This document shows positions 6,397 through 13,374 of a stretch of 13,620 nucleotides of DNA, piece by piece. How positions within the stretch are numbered: the stretch's first letter is position 1; each line of letters opens with the position of its first letter. Source of the DNA: Acidobacteriota bacterium (GTDB taxonomy: Bacteria; Acidobacteriota; Blastocatellia; Pyrinomonadales; Pyrinomonadaceae). Made by a program: the position numbers and the translations under genes. The notes beneath the pieces are model-generated. The model saw only the letters and a program-made list of their open reading frames with translations, made no database searches and was not told the origin of the DNA. Location: contig JAHEEZ010000081.1 in assembly GCA_024640445.1 (NCBI GenBank), positions 1 to 13,620 on the forward strand, read 5' to 3'.

Positions 6397-6549
6397 AAGT
6401 TTGCCGAGTTGGCTGAGTTTCCAGGGTTTGGCGAGTTCCCGGGTTTCTCGGAATGATCTGTGCGAATATTTGAAAAATCCATTCTTCGGAAACCCCTGGA
6501 CGATTTTTGGAAGAACCCACTGAGTGAACTCGGTAAACCCGGCGAACTC
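6397..6549 (+). repeat. Patch of degenerate 14-nt repeats in direct and inverted order
   Basis: The 207-bp gap between the peroxiredoxin and thioredoxin-like genes holds no gene, but does hold short related units of the form GGGTTTNNCGAGTT: AAGTTTGCCGAGTT (6397-6410), GGGTTTGGCGAGTT (6424-6437) and GGGTTTCTCGGAAT (6441-6454), then the inverted form AACTCGGTAAACCC (6527-6540). Also, CCAGGGTTT (6421-6429) pairs with AAACCCCTGG (6490-6499), so the RNA could fold into a long imperfect hairpin between the two genes. It resembles intergenic REP-like elements, but I do not recognise a named family. Confidence 0.45.
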
Positions 6550-6572
6550 TTTCTTCACGGAGAACTCATTTT

Positions 6573-7052
6573 ATGCCGATGAGAATTGGCGATCCCCTAC
6601 CCGAATTCGAGGGTGCGACCGAATGGCTGAACGGTAGCCGCGAAGACGCTGACGCCCTTTCGAAGAATGGACCGCTCCTGGTCCATTTTTGGGCGGTAAG
6701 CTGCGGTATCTGCAAGGACAAAATGCCGGCGCTCAAAGAACTTGAAGCCAAGTTCGCGCCGTTCGGACTCAAGACCGTGGCGATCCATATGCCGCGCTAC
6801 GAGGCCGATACGAACATGGAAGGCGTTCGGGAAGCAATAGCAGCAAACAAGATCACAGAGGTTTGCGCCGTGGACAACAAGCATAAATTGAAGGATGCGT
6901 TCAACAACGAGCAAGGGTGGGTTCCGGTCTATTATCTGTTTGATTCTGAAGGCAGGCTGAAGACACGCGCCGCCGGCGAGTTTGGGGTCGGTGTCCTCAA
7001 GAGCGCTCTCGAGAGGATGTTCGCGGGTAAGGTTACAGATGCGGCCGCATAG
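6573..7052 (+). CDS. Cytosolic TlpA/redoxin-type thioredoxin-like protein
   Basis: A 159-residue thioredoxin-fold protein of the redoxin/TlpA kind. It starts GDPLPEFEG, as in this family, and has the redox motif C44-G-I-C47 in an HFWAVSCGICKDKMPAL context and the cis-proline P118 in GWVPVYYLFDSEG. There is no signal peptide or anchor, so unlike classical TlpA or ResA it should act in the cytosol. A single additional cysteine is C98. It is the last gene of the peroxide unit and ends 20 bp before a strong terminator. GGAG (6559-6562) serves ATG 6573; an in-frame ATG at 6579 is an alternative. A role as reductant for the upstream peroxiredoxin is plausible from position but unproven. Confidence 0.85.
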   Translation: MPMRIGDPLPEFEGATEWLNGSREDADALSKNGPLLVHFWAVSCGICKDKMPALKELEAKFAPFGLKTVAIHMPRYEADTNMEGVREAIAANKITEVCAVDNKHKLKDAFNNEQGWVPVYYLFDSEGRLKTRAAGEFGVGVLKSALERMFAGKVTDAAA

Positions 7053-7072
7053 AAGCGGCCCGAAAAGGATAG

Positions 7073-7108
7073 AAGGCGGAGAGGATGGAATTTCTCTCCG
7101 CCTTTTTT
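7073..7108 (+). terminator. Rho-independent terminator ending the peroxide-response unit
   Basis: A perfect 11-bp stem, AAGGCGGAGAG (7073-7083) with CTCTCCGCCTT (7094-7104), has a 10-nt loop and a T-run to 7108. It lies 20 bp after the stop codon of the thioredoxin-like gene and 37 bp before the end of the convergent DUF4112 gene, so it may also stop readthrough into that gene's antisense. Confidence 0.9.
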
Positions 7109-7144
7109 GTGTTCGACAATCGTCAGTTTGTCACGCAACCGGCT

Positions 7145-7684
7145 TCAGCTCAATAAAGCATATAAACTCCCGAGTATCGCCCAGACGATGAAGACGCTAA
7201 CGAGGACCGACCCGACAAGAATGCCGATCAGGATCGAGATGGTAATGATTACGAACGCCCAGTCGCCTCCGGTGCCCTGTCCGCGCCCGCGGCCGTGCTC
7301 GCGGATCAGGTCCATGTTCTGCTGATTCGATTTCCAGAAGAAATCGAACGCGTCCCCCACGATCGGGATGACGCCTATGATGTAATCAAGCCCGATGTTG
7401 AACGCCATCCTCAGCAGAGTTATCTTCGGGACCCCGTACCTGACCCCTGCGACGAGGATGTAGAAGGAGACCAGAGCGGTCGAAAGGTCGCCCACGTTCG
7501 GAACGAGCCCGATCAGAGAATCCAGTCCAAACCGCCAGCCGGTACCTGGTATGCGAAAGAGTCCGTCCAAATACTTTGAAAGTGTTTCGAGGCTCTGCTC
7601 CACCTCGATCTGCTTCCTGTCATTTCTCGAGAGTCCGCGGTCCTCGTAAGCCTGGGATTTCCTCAGTTTTTCAATGTCTTCCAT
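7145..7684 (-). CDS. DUF4112-family membrane protein
   Basis: A 179-residue protein of unknown function that matches the DUF4112 pattern: SKYLDGLFRIPGTGWRFGLDSLIGLVPNVGD followed by a repeat of the same theme, GLDYIIGVIPIVGDAFDFFWKSNQQN. The two GLxPxVGD/GVIPIVGD turns lie about 50 residues apart and look like re-entrant or membrane-embedded loops. A basic Gly-rich stretch (REHGRGRGQGTGGDW) leads to a C-terminal hydrophobic segment (about 150-175). The N-terminus is charged and probably cytoplasmic. It starts 9 bp after the stop of the HEAT/cyclophilin gene on the same strand, so the two are likely cotranscribed. The family is known only as a domain of unknown function; I do not assign a role. 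Confidence 0.85.
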   Translation of the reverse strand: MEDIEKLRKSQAYEDRGLSRNDRKQIEVEQSLETLSKYLDGLFRIPGTGWRFGLDSLIGLVPNVGDLSTALVSFYILVAGVRYGVPKITLLRMAFNIGLDYIIGVIPIVGDAFDFFWKSNQQNMDLIREHGRGRGQGTGGDWAFVIITISILIGILVGSVLVSVFIVWAILGSLYALLS

Positions 7685-7693
7685 CTCGCCAGC

Positions 7694-9859
7694 CTATTTG
7701 GTCCGTGTGATCTCGATCTTCAGGATCTTGTCGCCGCGGACAAGTTTATCCACCGTCATCATGTCCTCGTCATTCACCTTGCCAAAAACCGTGTATCCGC
7801 CGTCGAGATGCGGCTGGGGTGAATGAGTGATGAACCACTGCGAACCGCCTGTGTCCTTGCCGGAAAGCGCCATTCCGACCATGCCGCGTTCGTACGGGAT
7901 CGTATTGATCTCGCAGCGGATCTGCCAGCCGGGCCCGCCGTTGCCGTCGCCTCGCGGATCGCCGTCCTGAACTACGAAGTTCGCGACCACACGATGGATG
8001 TCGATCCCGTTGAAATATCCCTTCTCAGCGAGCTTTACGAAATTGTCGACCGTGAGCGGAGCTTGTTCCGGAAAAAGATCGACCGTGAATTTCCCTTTTT
8101 CAGTTGTGACAAAGGCTTTCGTGCCGGCATTCCGTCTCGCAATCGTTCGCTTGTAATCGTCCGATGTATTTAATACCTGACCCTGTCTGTTGGCATTACC
8201 CGTCGCTTTTCCCACTGTTCCAACTGATAAACGGGCATCCGGAAACTCTTTCTCCAGATCGTATTCCGCAACGAGTTCATAAGCCCGGCGTCGCACAAGA
8301 TAGTCAAGATGCTTCAGCGCCAGAGCAAGTGAGGTTCCGGCTGTGATCTTGTCCAGCCTGGTAACCGCAGACAGGATCGCCATTTGGGCGTCATTGTAAT
8401 CGTTGTCCGTTTCGAGCGATCGTTTGAAGGCTTCAGAAAGTTCCTTCACGTTCTCAGGAGTCGCAGGCCTGTCCCCGATCGCCGATGCCGCCGCGGCGCG
8501 AACAAAAATGTCGGAACTCGACAAGTAGGACCTGAGCAACTTATCCGCATCGGGCGGATCCAGGTCCGCGATCAACTGCACGAAGGAAGGGATTGCCAGC
8601 AATATGTCTTTCGGAGCCCCGGCACGGAGATCTGAAAGCATCGAGACGTGTTCTGCGATTCCGTTCCTTGTTTCGCTGTTCTCTTCCTTCTTAAGGAAAT
8701 CCGCGATCGACGATATCGCCGAAGCGGTGGACGCCATCGAGCGCCACGTGTTCGGCCCCTTGCCTGCTCTTTGAACCGCGTAGCTCCAATAGCCTGCAGG
8801 GTCCACAGCCGCAATCGCGGACTCGACCTCGGACGCCTCGAACCGAAGTGTTTCGCTCACCCGTTTCAGCTCCTGAAGGACCTTTTCGTCCTTCGTTCCG
8901 GCTGCGATCCTTCCGATCGCGACCGCCGCCTCCAGCAGTTCGTTCTGTTCCACGGGATGCGCATTCGAGGATTTCTTGTATTGTTCGAAGATCGAGCCCA
9001 GCCGCGCCATCATCCTGTCAGCAGTCGCCGGTTCGGCCAGGCTTCCGATCGATCTGAGAGCGCTGACACGAACCCGCAGATCGTCATCTGTTTCGGCCGC
9101 GTTCAGAAGCGCGTTCAAGACGATCTTGTCCGCAGCAGCGCCAAGCGCCCGTGCCGCATTCGCACGAGCGACCGCGTCTTCATCCACAAGCAAGATCGAC
9201 AGTATTTTCTTCACCGCCGTCTTTCCGCGAAGCCTGGCGTAGGCGTTGAGGGCGTCCGCCCTTGTCCGCGCATCCTTGTTCGTGAAGTATTTCTCGATCT
9301 CGTATTCAGCGTCAGCGGGTCTTGCCCGTAGTGCCGCGGTAAGCGCAAGGAGTATCACTCTGCGCGACTGAGAATCGCCCTTCCTGTCTTCGGTATCCAG
9401 CGTGTTGAGTATTGCCTCACCAAGTTCTTTCGATCTCGGGTCCTTCGAATTCGCGGCGGCGATCTTCCCTGCCGCTTCAACCGCTCTGGCCCGAAGACCC
9501 TCTTCCACCAAAGGTCTTCGCAAAATGGAAAGGACGGCATCAGATGCTTTTGCCGACTCGATCTCGCCAAGCGCGAACATTGCCATTTCAGAGACCGAAA
9601 AGGATTTGTCGCCAAGCATCGAAGCCAGAGAAGACACCGCATTATCATCCCCGATTCGTCCGGCCGCGAGCGCCGCACGGGCTCTCACCGCAGGATCAGC
9701 TTCTTTGAGGAGTTCCGATATGTCGCTATCAAAACGCCTTTCGTCCTCAGCGCGAAGGATTGTTATCGCCGTCTTGTCCGGCACCTGCGTGAAAACAGAC
9801 TGAGCGAAAGACGCCGCAAAAATGACTAGCAAAAGGATTAGCGTAAACGGTCTATTCAT
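7694..9859 (-). CDS. Exported HEAT-repeat protein with C-terminal cyclophilin domain
   Basis: A 721-residue protein with a signal peptide (residues 1 to about 21, hydrophobic LILLLVIFAASFA core). Residues about 40-560 form an alpha-helical solenoid of HEAT-like repeats; clear ones include DPAVRARAALAAGRIGD, DKSFSVSEMAMFALGEIES, DEDAVARANAARALG, DDLRVRVSALRSIGS and SDIFVRAAAASAIGD. Residues 581-721 are a cyclophilin peptidyl-prolyl isomerase: catalytic R623 in IHRVVANFVVQDGDP (Q631 also kept), GSQWFITHS in place of the usual SQFFI, and HLDGGYTVFGKV. The frame is open to 9907, but the signal peptide starts at ATG 9859, with GAGG about 10 nt upstream, so I use that start. A role in folding exported proteins, with the solenoid as a binding surface, is inferred. 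DUF4112 follows after 9 bp. Confidence 0.93.
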   Translation of the reverse strand: MNRPFTLILLLVIFAASFAQSVFTQVPDKTAITILRAEDERRFDSDISELLKEADPAVRARAALAAGRIGDDNAVSSLASMLGDKSFSVSEMAMFALGEIESAKASDAVLSILRRPLVEEGLRARAVEAAGKIAAANSKDPRSKELGEAILNTLDTEDRKGDSQSRRVILLALTAALRARPADAEYEIEKYFTNKDARTRADALNAYARLRGKTAVKKILSILLVDEDAVARANAARALGAAADKIVLNALLNAAETDDDLRVRVSALRSIGSLAEPATADRMMARLGSIFEQYKKSSNAHPVEQNELLEAAVAIGRIAAGTKDEKVLQELKRVSETLRFEASEVESAIAAVDPAGYWSYAVQRAGKGPNTWRSMASTASAISSIADFLKKEENSETRNGIAEHVSMLSDLRAGAPKDILLAIPSFVQLIADLDPPDADKLLRSYLSSSDIFVRAAAASAIGDRPATPENVKELSEAFKRSLETDNDYNDAQMAILSAVTRLDKITAGTSLALALKHLDYLVRRRAYELVAEYDLEKEFPDARLSVGTVGKATGNANRQGQVLNTSDDYKRTIARRNAGTKAFVTTEKGKFTVDLFPEQAPLTVDNFVKLAEKGYFNGIDIHRVVANFVVQDGDPRGDGNGGPGWQIRCEINTIPYERGMVGMALSGKDTGGSQWFITHSPQPHLDGGYTVFGKVNDEDMMTVDKLVRGDKILKIEITRTK

Positions 9860-9893
9860 CTTGGATTCGCCTCGAAAGGACATTCTACCCTGG

Positions 9894-9923
9894 AAAACAA
9901 AGACCATCCTTTATCAAAGATGG
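9894..9923 (-). terminator. Possible terminator or leader hairpin between cdaR-like and HEAT/cyclophilin genes
   Basis: On the minus strand CCATCTTT, loop GAT, AAAGGATGG forms an 8-bp hairpin with one bulged G (9904-9923), followed by a T-rich stretch TCTTTGTTTT (9894-9903). It lies 47 bp after the ybbR stop codon. A minus-strand TATAAT (9941-9946) without a good -35 box lies just upstream of it, so the hairpin could instead sit in the leader of the HEAT/cyclophilin gene. The rest of the 111-bp gap shows nothing else. Confidence 0.4.
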
Positions 9924-9970
9924 CCGGAAAACGGTTCCTGATTATAAAAGTAGCGATGGTGCGCCTGGCC

Positions 9971-10915
9971 TCATTCACGGAATTTTGCGTCCCTTACCTC
10001 GACATCCCGCTCCAGGTCGGGGGGCAGTATGACCCTCAGCTGCGATCGTCCTTCCTCGTCAGATTCCTGAACGACGGTGATATCAGCCGGCGTGAGTCTT
10101 TCCAGGACGTCCGAAGGTCCGAATAACGTCACGCTTGCCCGCCCGCTTCTTGTCGCCGTTTCATAAGGGACAACTATCAGCCTTTCTATCCGCTTTCTTC
10201 CCACATGAACCGCGACGTTCGCCGTTGCCGCGCTAACAAGGGTTATCTTTGGGTTTACGACTACCAGCGGAATCTGCTGGACCGAAAAATCGTTGCTTGA
10301 GTTGTCCAGATCGATCTTTTCCGTCGTAACGAAAGTCAGAGCCTTGACGTAGCTCTCTGGACCTCGCACACGCACCGACTCCGGTGCGACACGGGTGCTG
10401 TAGAGTTCAAAACCAGGTGCGGGTGAGCCATCGGTTTCCACTCTTATCGGGACCTCGATCTCTTCCACAGCTTCAAGCTTGATCGCAATCTTGTTGGGCT
10501 GGACCTCGACTATCTCGACCCCGTTCGGAAGATCCACCTTGATATTCTGAGGTGTGATCTGCACCGTCCGATCTCCTTTGGCGATGTCCGTCAGGTCAAG
10601 AGAAACGTTTAAGTCGCGGGGGAGTATCTGATCGATACGCTGTTTCAGGCCCCGAATGACCAGATCCACTTCGGTGACAGGCGAATTGGTGATCTCGAGG
10701 TCATTCGCTATCAATAGATTTAGCGGAACGCCGCGGACCCTTGTAGTCGTCGTTGCCTGAAGTCCCGTCACGCCAAGCCAGAGTGTAATTGTGATCAAGA
10801 GCGCGACGAGCTTCATCAGCCAGTCGTCCACAAATACTCGCGTGAACACCCGGCGCACAAGGAGCTTGCGCTGTTCTTTTTCTATGATCTGGGGTTTTGG
10901 AAACGAAAAGAACAT
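9971..10915 (-). CDS. cdaR: YbbR-domain protein, CdaR-type regulator of diadenylate cyclase
   Basis: A 314-residue membrane-anchored protein with YbbR-like repeats. The N-terminus is basic and cytoplasmic (about 1-30), followed by one membrane segment (about 33-50, in DDWLMKLVALLITITLWLGVTG, a pattern typical of YbbR proteins) and an outer beta-rich region with several YbbR repeats (about 55-130, 145-225 and 230-300) showing recurring P-x-x-V-x-V-x-G-P elements such as APESVRVRGPES. In Firmicutes, YbbR (CdaR) binds and modulates CdaA. Here it follows cdaA by 13 bp, the usual order, which supports that role. The third usual member of the operon, glmM, is absent from this window. The function is by family and context. 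Confidence 0.88.
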   Translation of the reverse strand: MFFSFPKPQIIEKEQRKLLVRRVFTRVFVDDWLMKLVALLITITLWLGVTGLQATTTTRVRGVPLNLLIANDLEITNSPVTEVDLVIRGLKQRIDQILPRDLNVSLDLTDIAKGDRTVQITPQNIKVDLPNGVEIVEVQPNKIAIKLEAVEEIEVPIRVETDGSPAPGFELYSTRVAPESVRVRGPESYVKALTFVTTEKIDLDNSSNDFSVQQIPLVVVNPKITLVSAATANVAVHVGRKRIERLIVVPYETATRSGRASVTLFGPSDVLERLTPADITVVQESDEEGRSQLRVILPPDLERDVEVRDAKFRE

Positions 10916-10928
10916 CTATTCACCGAGG

Positions 10929-11786
10929 TTATGCCACCGTCACTTCCGACTCCGTCTCGCCTACCTTTTCCATCTTCTTAGCTTTGATCTGCGCGATCTC
11001 GTCTTCGTCCCTGGAGTGAATCTCCATCGCCGCAAACAAGTGAGTTCGTAGCTGCCTTGTGGTCAGGTTGCGTTCTATCCTTCCCTCTTCAATGAACGAC
11101 ACAAGTCCGGTCTCCTCAGATACGACTATCGATACCGCGTCTGTTCCTTCCGTCACACCGATGGCCGCCCGATGTCGTGTCCCAAGTTCTCTTGAAATGC
11201 TGGGATTCTTCGTCAGCGGAAGAAAGCAAGATGCCGCCGCTATTCGCTCCTGCCTTATTATCACCGCGCCGTCGTGCAAGGGGGTGGTCGGATCGAAGAT
11301 CGTCACGAGCAGGTCGTAGCTCATCGCCGCGTCGAGCTGAACGCCTGCGTCGATGAAATTCCTCAGCCCCACGCCGCGTTCGATCACGATCAGAGCGCCG
11401 GTCTTTGAGGAAGCCATCGTGGTAATGGCCAAAACGACCTCGTCGTAGACGGTGCCGCCGATCACGTCCCTTGGGCGCCTTATCAAAGGGATCCTTAAGC
11501 GATTGCCGAAATAGATCAGCGCCTGTCGGATCTCCGACTGGAAAAGGACGATGATCATTATGCCGAAGTAAAAGACGGCTGACCTCAGCACGAATTCGAG
11601 CGTAGCGAGATCCTGGGCGACCGCGAGCCAGTAAAGCAATGCCAGTATTACGATTCCGACGATGGTCGGCACGGCGCGGGTGCCTCTGAGCAGCCTCAGC
11701 ACCACATAGACGATGATGTAGACCAGGACGATATCGAGCACCGTCCGGATCGTCGCGATCGCCGGTATGTATTGATCAAATGGCAT
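10929..11786 (-). CDS. cdaA: Diadenylate cyclase CdaA (c-di-AMP synthase)
   Basis: A 285-residue membrane enzyme that joins two ATP to c-di-AMP, a second messenger for potassium, osmotic and cell-wall control. Three N-terminal membrane segments (about 13-34, 38-58 and 66-84) are followed by the DAC domain (about 110-245), with the catalytic D172-G-A in TPLHDGAVII and the G202-T-R-H-R-A motif, both intact. The acidic/basic tail (255-285) is extra to the core family. The frame stays open to a GTG at 11879, giving 31 more residues, but these are not CdaA-like, and ATG 11786 aligns with the usual start just before the first membrane segment; neither has a clear Shine-Dalgarno sequence. The YbbR gene follows 13 bp after its stop. 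A 400-bp gap lies upstream. Confidence 0.95.
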   Translation of the reverse strand: MPFDQYIPAIATIRTVLDIVLVYIIVYVVLRLLRGTRAVPTIVGIVILALLYWLAVAQDLATLEFVLRSAVFYFGIMIIVLFQSEIRQALIYFGNRLRIPLIRRPRDVIGGTVYDEVVLAITTMASSKTGALIVIERGVGLRNFIDAGVQLDAAMSYDLLVTIFDPTTPLHDGAVIIRQERIAAASCFLPLTKNPSISRELGTRHRAAIGVTEGTDAVSIVVSEETGLVSFIEEGRIERNLTTRQLRTHLFAAMEIHSRDEDEIAQIKAKKMEKVGETESEVTVA

Positions 11787-12189
11787 CACAAATAGTCGGT
11801 TTGTTCGTCCGCGCTTCTCTGCTGCGACTGGCCTGCGAGTCGCGGGAAAGGCTGTGCTTACCGTCGCATAGGATATCACAAGGCTGAACCAAAAAGGCCT
11901 TGGACCGTGCGACTCGGGTAACCCGCTCTATGGTTGCCGCGGCATCTCTTCCGAACTCTCCCGTCTCAGCGACATTATCCGAGTCCTGCCGGGCTCATTC
12001 CATGACTGGGTAGCGGTCTTTGATTGGTCTTTCCGGTAGAACGGATGAGGCAAATCCCTTATATGACGGAGTGGCCCGGACCAGGAAGCAGCAATTACCG
12101 ATCAGCATCCGTTAAGGAAGCACGTTGGCTGCCTGATCCCGGCATCAGAAGATCGCGGCGGTATCGGATGAAAGTCCGGGAGGAGAGAG
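11787..12189. other. Gap of about 400 bp without a convincing gene; inverted repeats
   Basis: No plausible protein or tRNA fits here. Visible elements: an 8-bp inverted repeat AACGGATG (12040-12047) and CATCCGTT (12106-12113), with a 6-bp inner stem TGACGG (12064-12069) and CCGaTCA (12098-12104); a 7-bp inverted repeat GACTCGG (11911-11917) and CCGAGTC (11979-11985) that encloses a 10-bp palindrome TGCCGCGGCA (11935-11944); and a small hairpin CTGAT/ATCAG (12133-12148). On the + strand, within the first, GGCCCGGA and AGGAAGCAGC resemble the SRP RNA apical motif, but the GGAA tetraloop is broken. On the - strand this is the leader of cdaA; I could not fit a known c-di-AMP riboswitch. Confidence 0.4.
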
Positions 12190-13260
12190 TCAGGCTTCGA
12201 AAGGTACTTCGGAATTCTGAAGGATGCTCGGTTCGTTTCGCGAAACCCTTTCAAGGAGATCCGGTTCGTCGAACATTTTCAGAAGCCCACGAACAGTGCA
12301 ATAGCGCGGCTCTTCAGGCACGATGACAGACAGGTCTATGAATTCACGTATGTACTGGTCTATCCCGTTCAGCAGCGCGCCGCCGCCCGTCAGTACTATA
12401 CCGCGGTCATAAATGTCCGCGGCGACCTCAGGACGAAGCTCTGTCAGCGTGTCTTTGATCACCTGCGCGATCCTTCTCACAATGTTCTCGACTATCGGAT
12501 AAACCTCGCCGGCGGTGATCGTGACGGCGTTCGGACTTCCCGACTGCAGGTCCCGTCCCTTGACCAGCATTTCGGCGGCCATATCATCCGGCACCACTGA
12601 CGTCATGAAATTCCGCTTTATTGCCTCGGCCGTCTCGGTGCCTATCTGCAAGCCCAGGTTTCGCTTGATGTGTGTTGTGATCGCGTCGTTTATTTCGTCG
12701 CTTCCGATCCTCTCCGACCTGGAGTGCGAAATGCTCCCCTTCGTAATTACGGCAATATTGGTAGTTGCGGCTCCGATATCGACCACTGCGGAGGCACGTT
12801 TGTCCGTCGGGTCAACGTCCGCCCCGAAAGCTGCCGCGAGCCCTTCTTCCATAATCGAGACCTTCCCGATCCCGGCCTCTTCAGCCGCGTTCAAAAGTGC
12901 CCTCTGCTCAACGTGAGTCACCTCAGAAAGCACGCTCAGCACAGCCTCGCGAGTTACTTGCGAACCCCCGGATTTCGCTTTTCTCACAAAATGGGAAAGC
13001 ATTTCCTTCGTCTTTTCAAAATCAGCCACGACCCCTGCACTGAGCGGCGCGACGACGATGATGTCACGTCCCTCACGCCCCCGCATATCGGCCGCTTCAA
13101 GACCGAATGCGACGATTTCGTCATTCACCTCACTGACAGCGACAAGGGACGGCTCATCCAGCACGACATCGCGGCCTTTAACAGCGATGATCGTGTTGGC
13201 CGTGCCCATATCGATGGCCAGGTAATCTGTGACAAGTTTTCTGAGTGACGAAAGTGCCAT
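12190..13260 (-). CDS. MreB-like bacterial actin homologue
   Basis: A 356-residue actin-fold ATPase of the MreB family, which forms membrane-associated filaments that guide wall growth in rods. Phosphate loop 1 is AIDMGTANT (15-23). Phosphate loop 2 is VDIGAATTNIAVI (160-172), where MreB usually has DIGGGTT; the IEEPMAAAIG segment usual before it reads MEEGLAAAFG (137-146). The adenosine motif is DRGIVLTGGGALLNGID (285-301). The length is near the family's 330-350, with an extra C-terminal tail. No mreC or mreD follows, unlike the main mre operon, so this may be a second, divergent copy. The frame is open to a TTG at 13290, but ATG 13260 gives the standard N-terminus and has an AGG about 7 nt upstream. 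The cyclase gene ends 94 bp upstream on the same strand. Confidence 0.9.
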   Translation of the reverse strand: MALSSLRKLVTDYLAIDMGTANTIIAVKGRDVVLDEPSLVAVSEVNDEIVAFGLEAADMRGREGRDIIVVAPLSAGVVADFEKTKEMLSHFVRKAKSGGSQVTREAVLSVLSEVTHVEQRALLNAAEEAGIGKVSIMEEGLAAAFGADVDPTDKRASAVVDIGAATTNIAVITKGSISHSRSERIGSDEINDAITTHIKRNLGLQIGTETAEAIKRNFMTSVVPDDMAAEMLVKGRDLQSGSPNAVTITAGEVYPIVENIVRRIAQVIKDTLTELRPEVAADIYDRGIVLTGGGALLNGIDQYIREFIDLSVIVPEEPRYCTVRGLLKMFDEPDLLERVSRNEPSILQNSEVPFEA

Positions 13261-13346
13261 TACTGCCTGATGATCGCCGGGGAAATTCAAAGCGATCTGA
13301 AAATTCCGAAAGGTTCCTGAACCGCTGCGGTATTTAAGGTTTCGAC

Positions 13347-13374
13347 ATTCTAACTCAATTCCATTTTACTTCAA
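13347..13374 (-). promoter_or_regulatory. Possible promoter for the MreB-like gene
   Basis: On the minus strand TTGAAG (13369-13374) and TAGAAT (13347-13352) are 16 bp apart, with four and five of six bases to the -35 and -10 consensus. They overlap the last codons of the cyclase gene and would start transcription about 80 nt before ATG 13260. Short matches like this arise by chance, so confidence is low. Confidence 0.3.

Noticed and set aside
8648..9331. A 227-codon open frame on the plus strand
   Set aside because: It lies wholly opposite the HEAT-repeat gene and is rich in Arg, Pro and Cys as expected for antisense frames; it has no recognisable domain.
11787..11879. A 31-residue N-terminal extension of CdaA from GTG 11879
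   Set aside because: It is not found in the family as I know it, and ATG 11786 lies where CdaA proteins normally begin.
12041..12113. SRP RNA (ffs) gene
   Set aside because: Only AGGAAGCAGC and GGCCCGGA match; the conserved GGAA tetraloop is interrupted, the 5' CAGG of the symmetric loop is absent and one arm has a large bulge. It is kept as a lead, not as a feature.
11787..12189. c-di-AMP (ydaO), SAM, cobalamin or TPP riboswitch in the cdaA leader
   Set aside because: Short look-alikes occur (GAGCGGG, GGCAACC, CTGAGA on the minus strand), but none comes with the rest of its conserved core in the right order.
12024..12326. A 100-codon open frame on the plus strand crossing the 400-bp gap
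   Set aside because: It overlaps the 3' end of the MreB-like gene on the other strand, has an Arg-rich composition and shows no domain. I could not support it as a gene.
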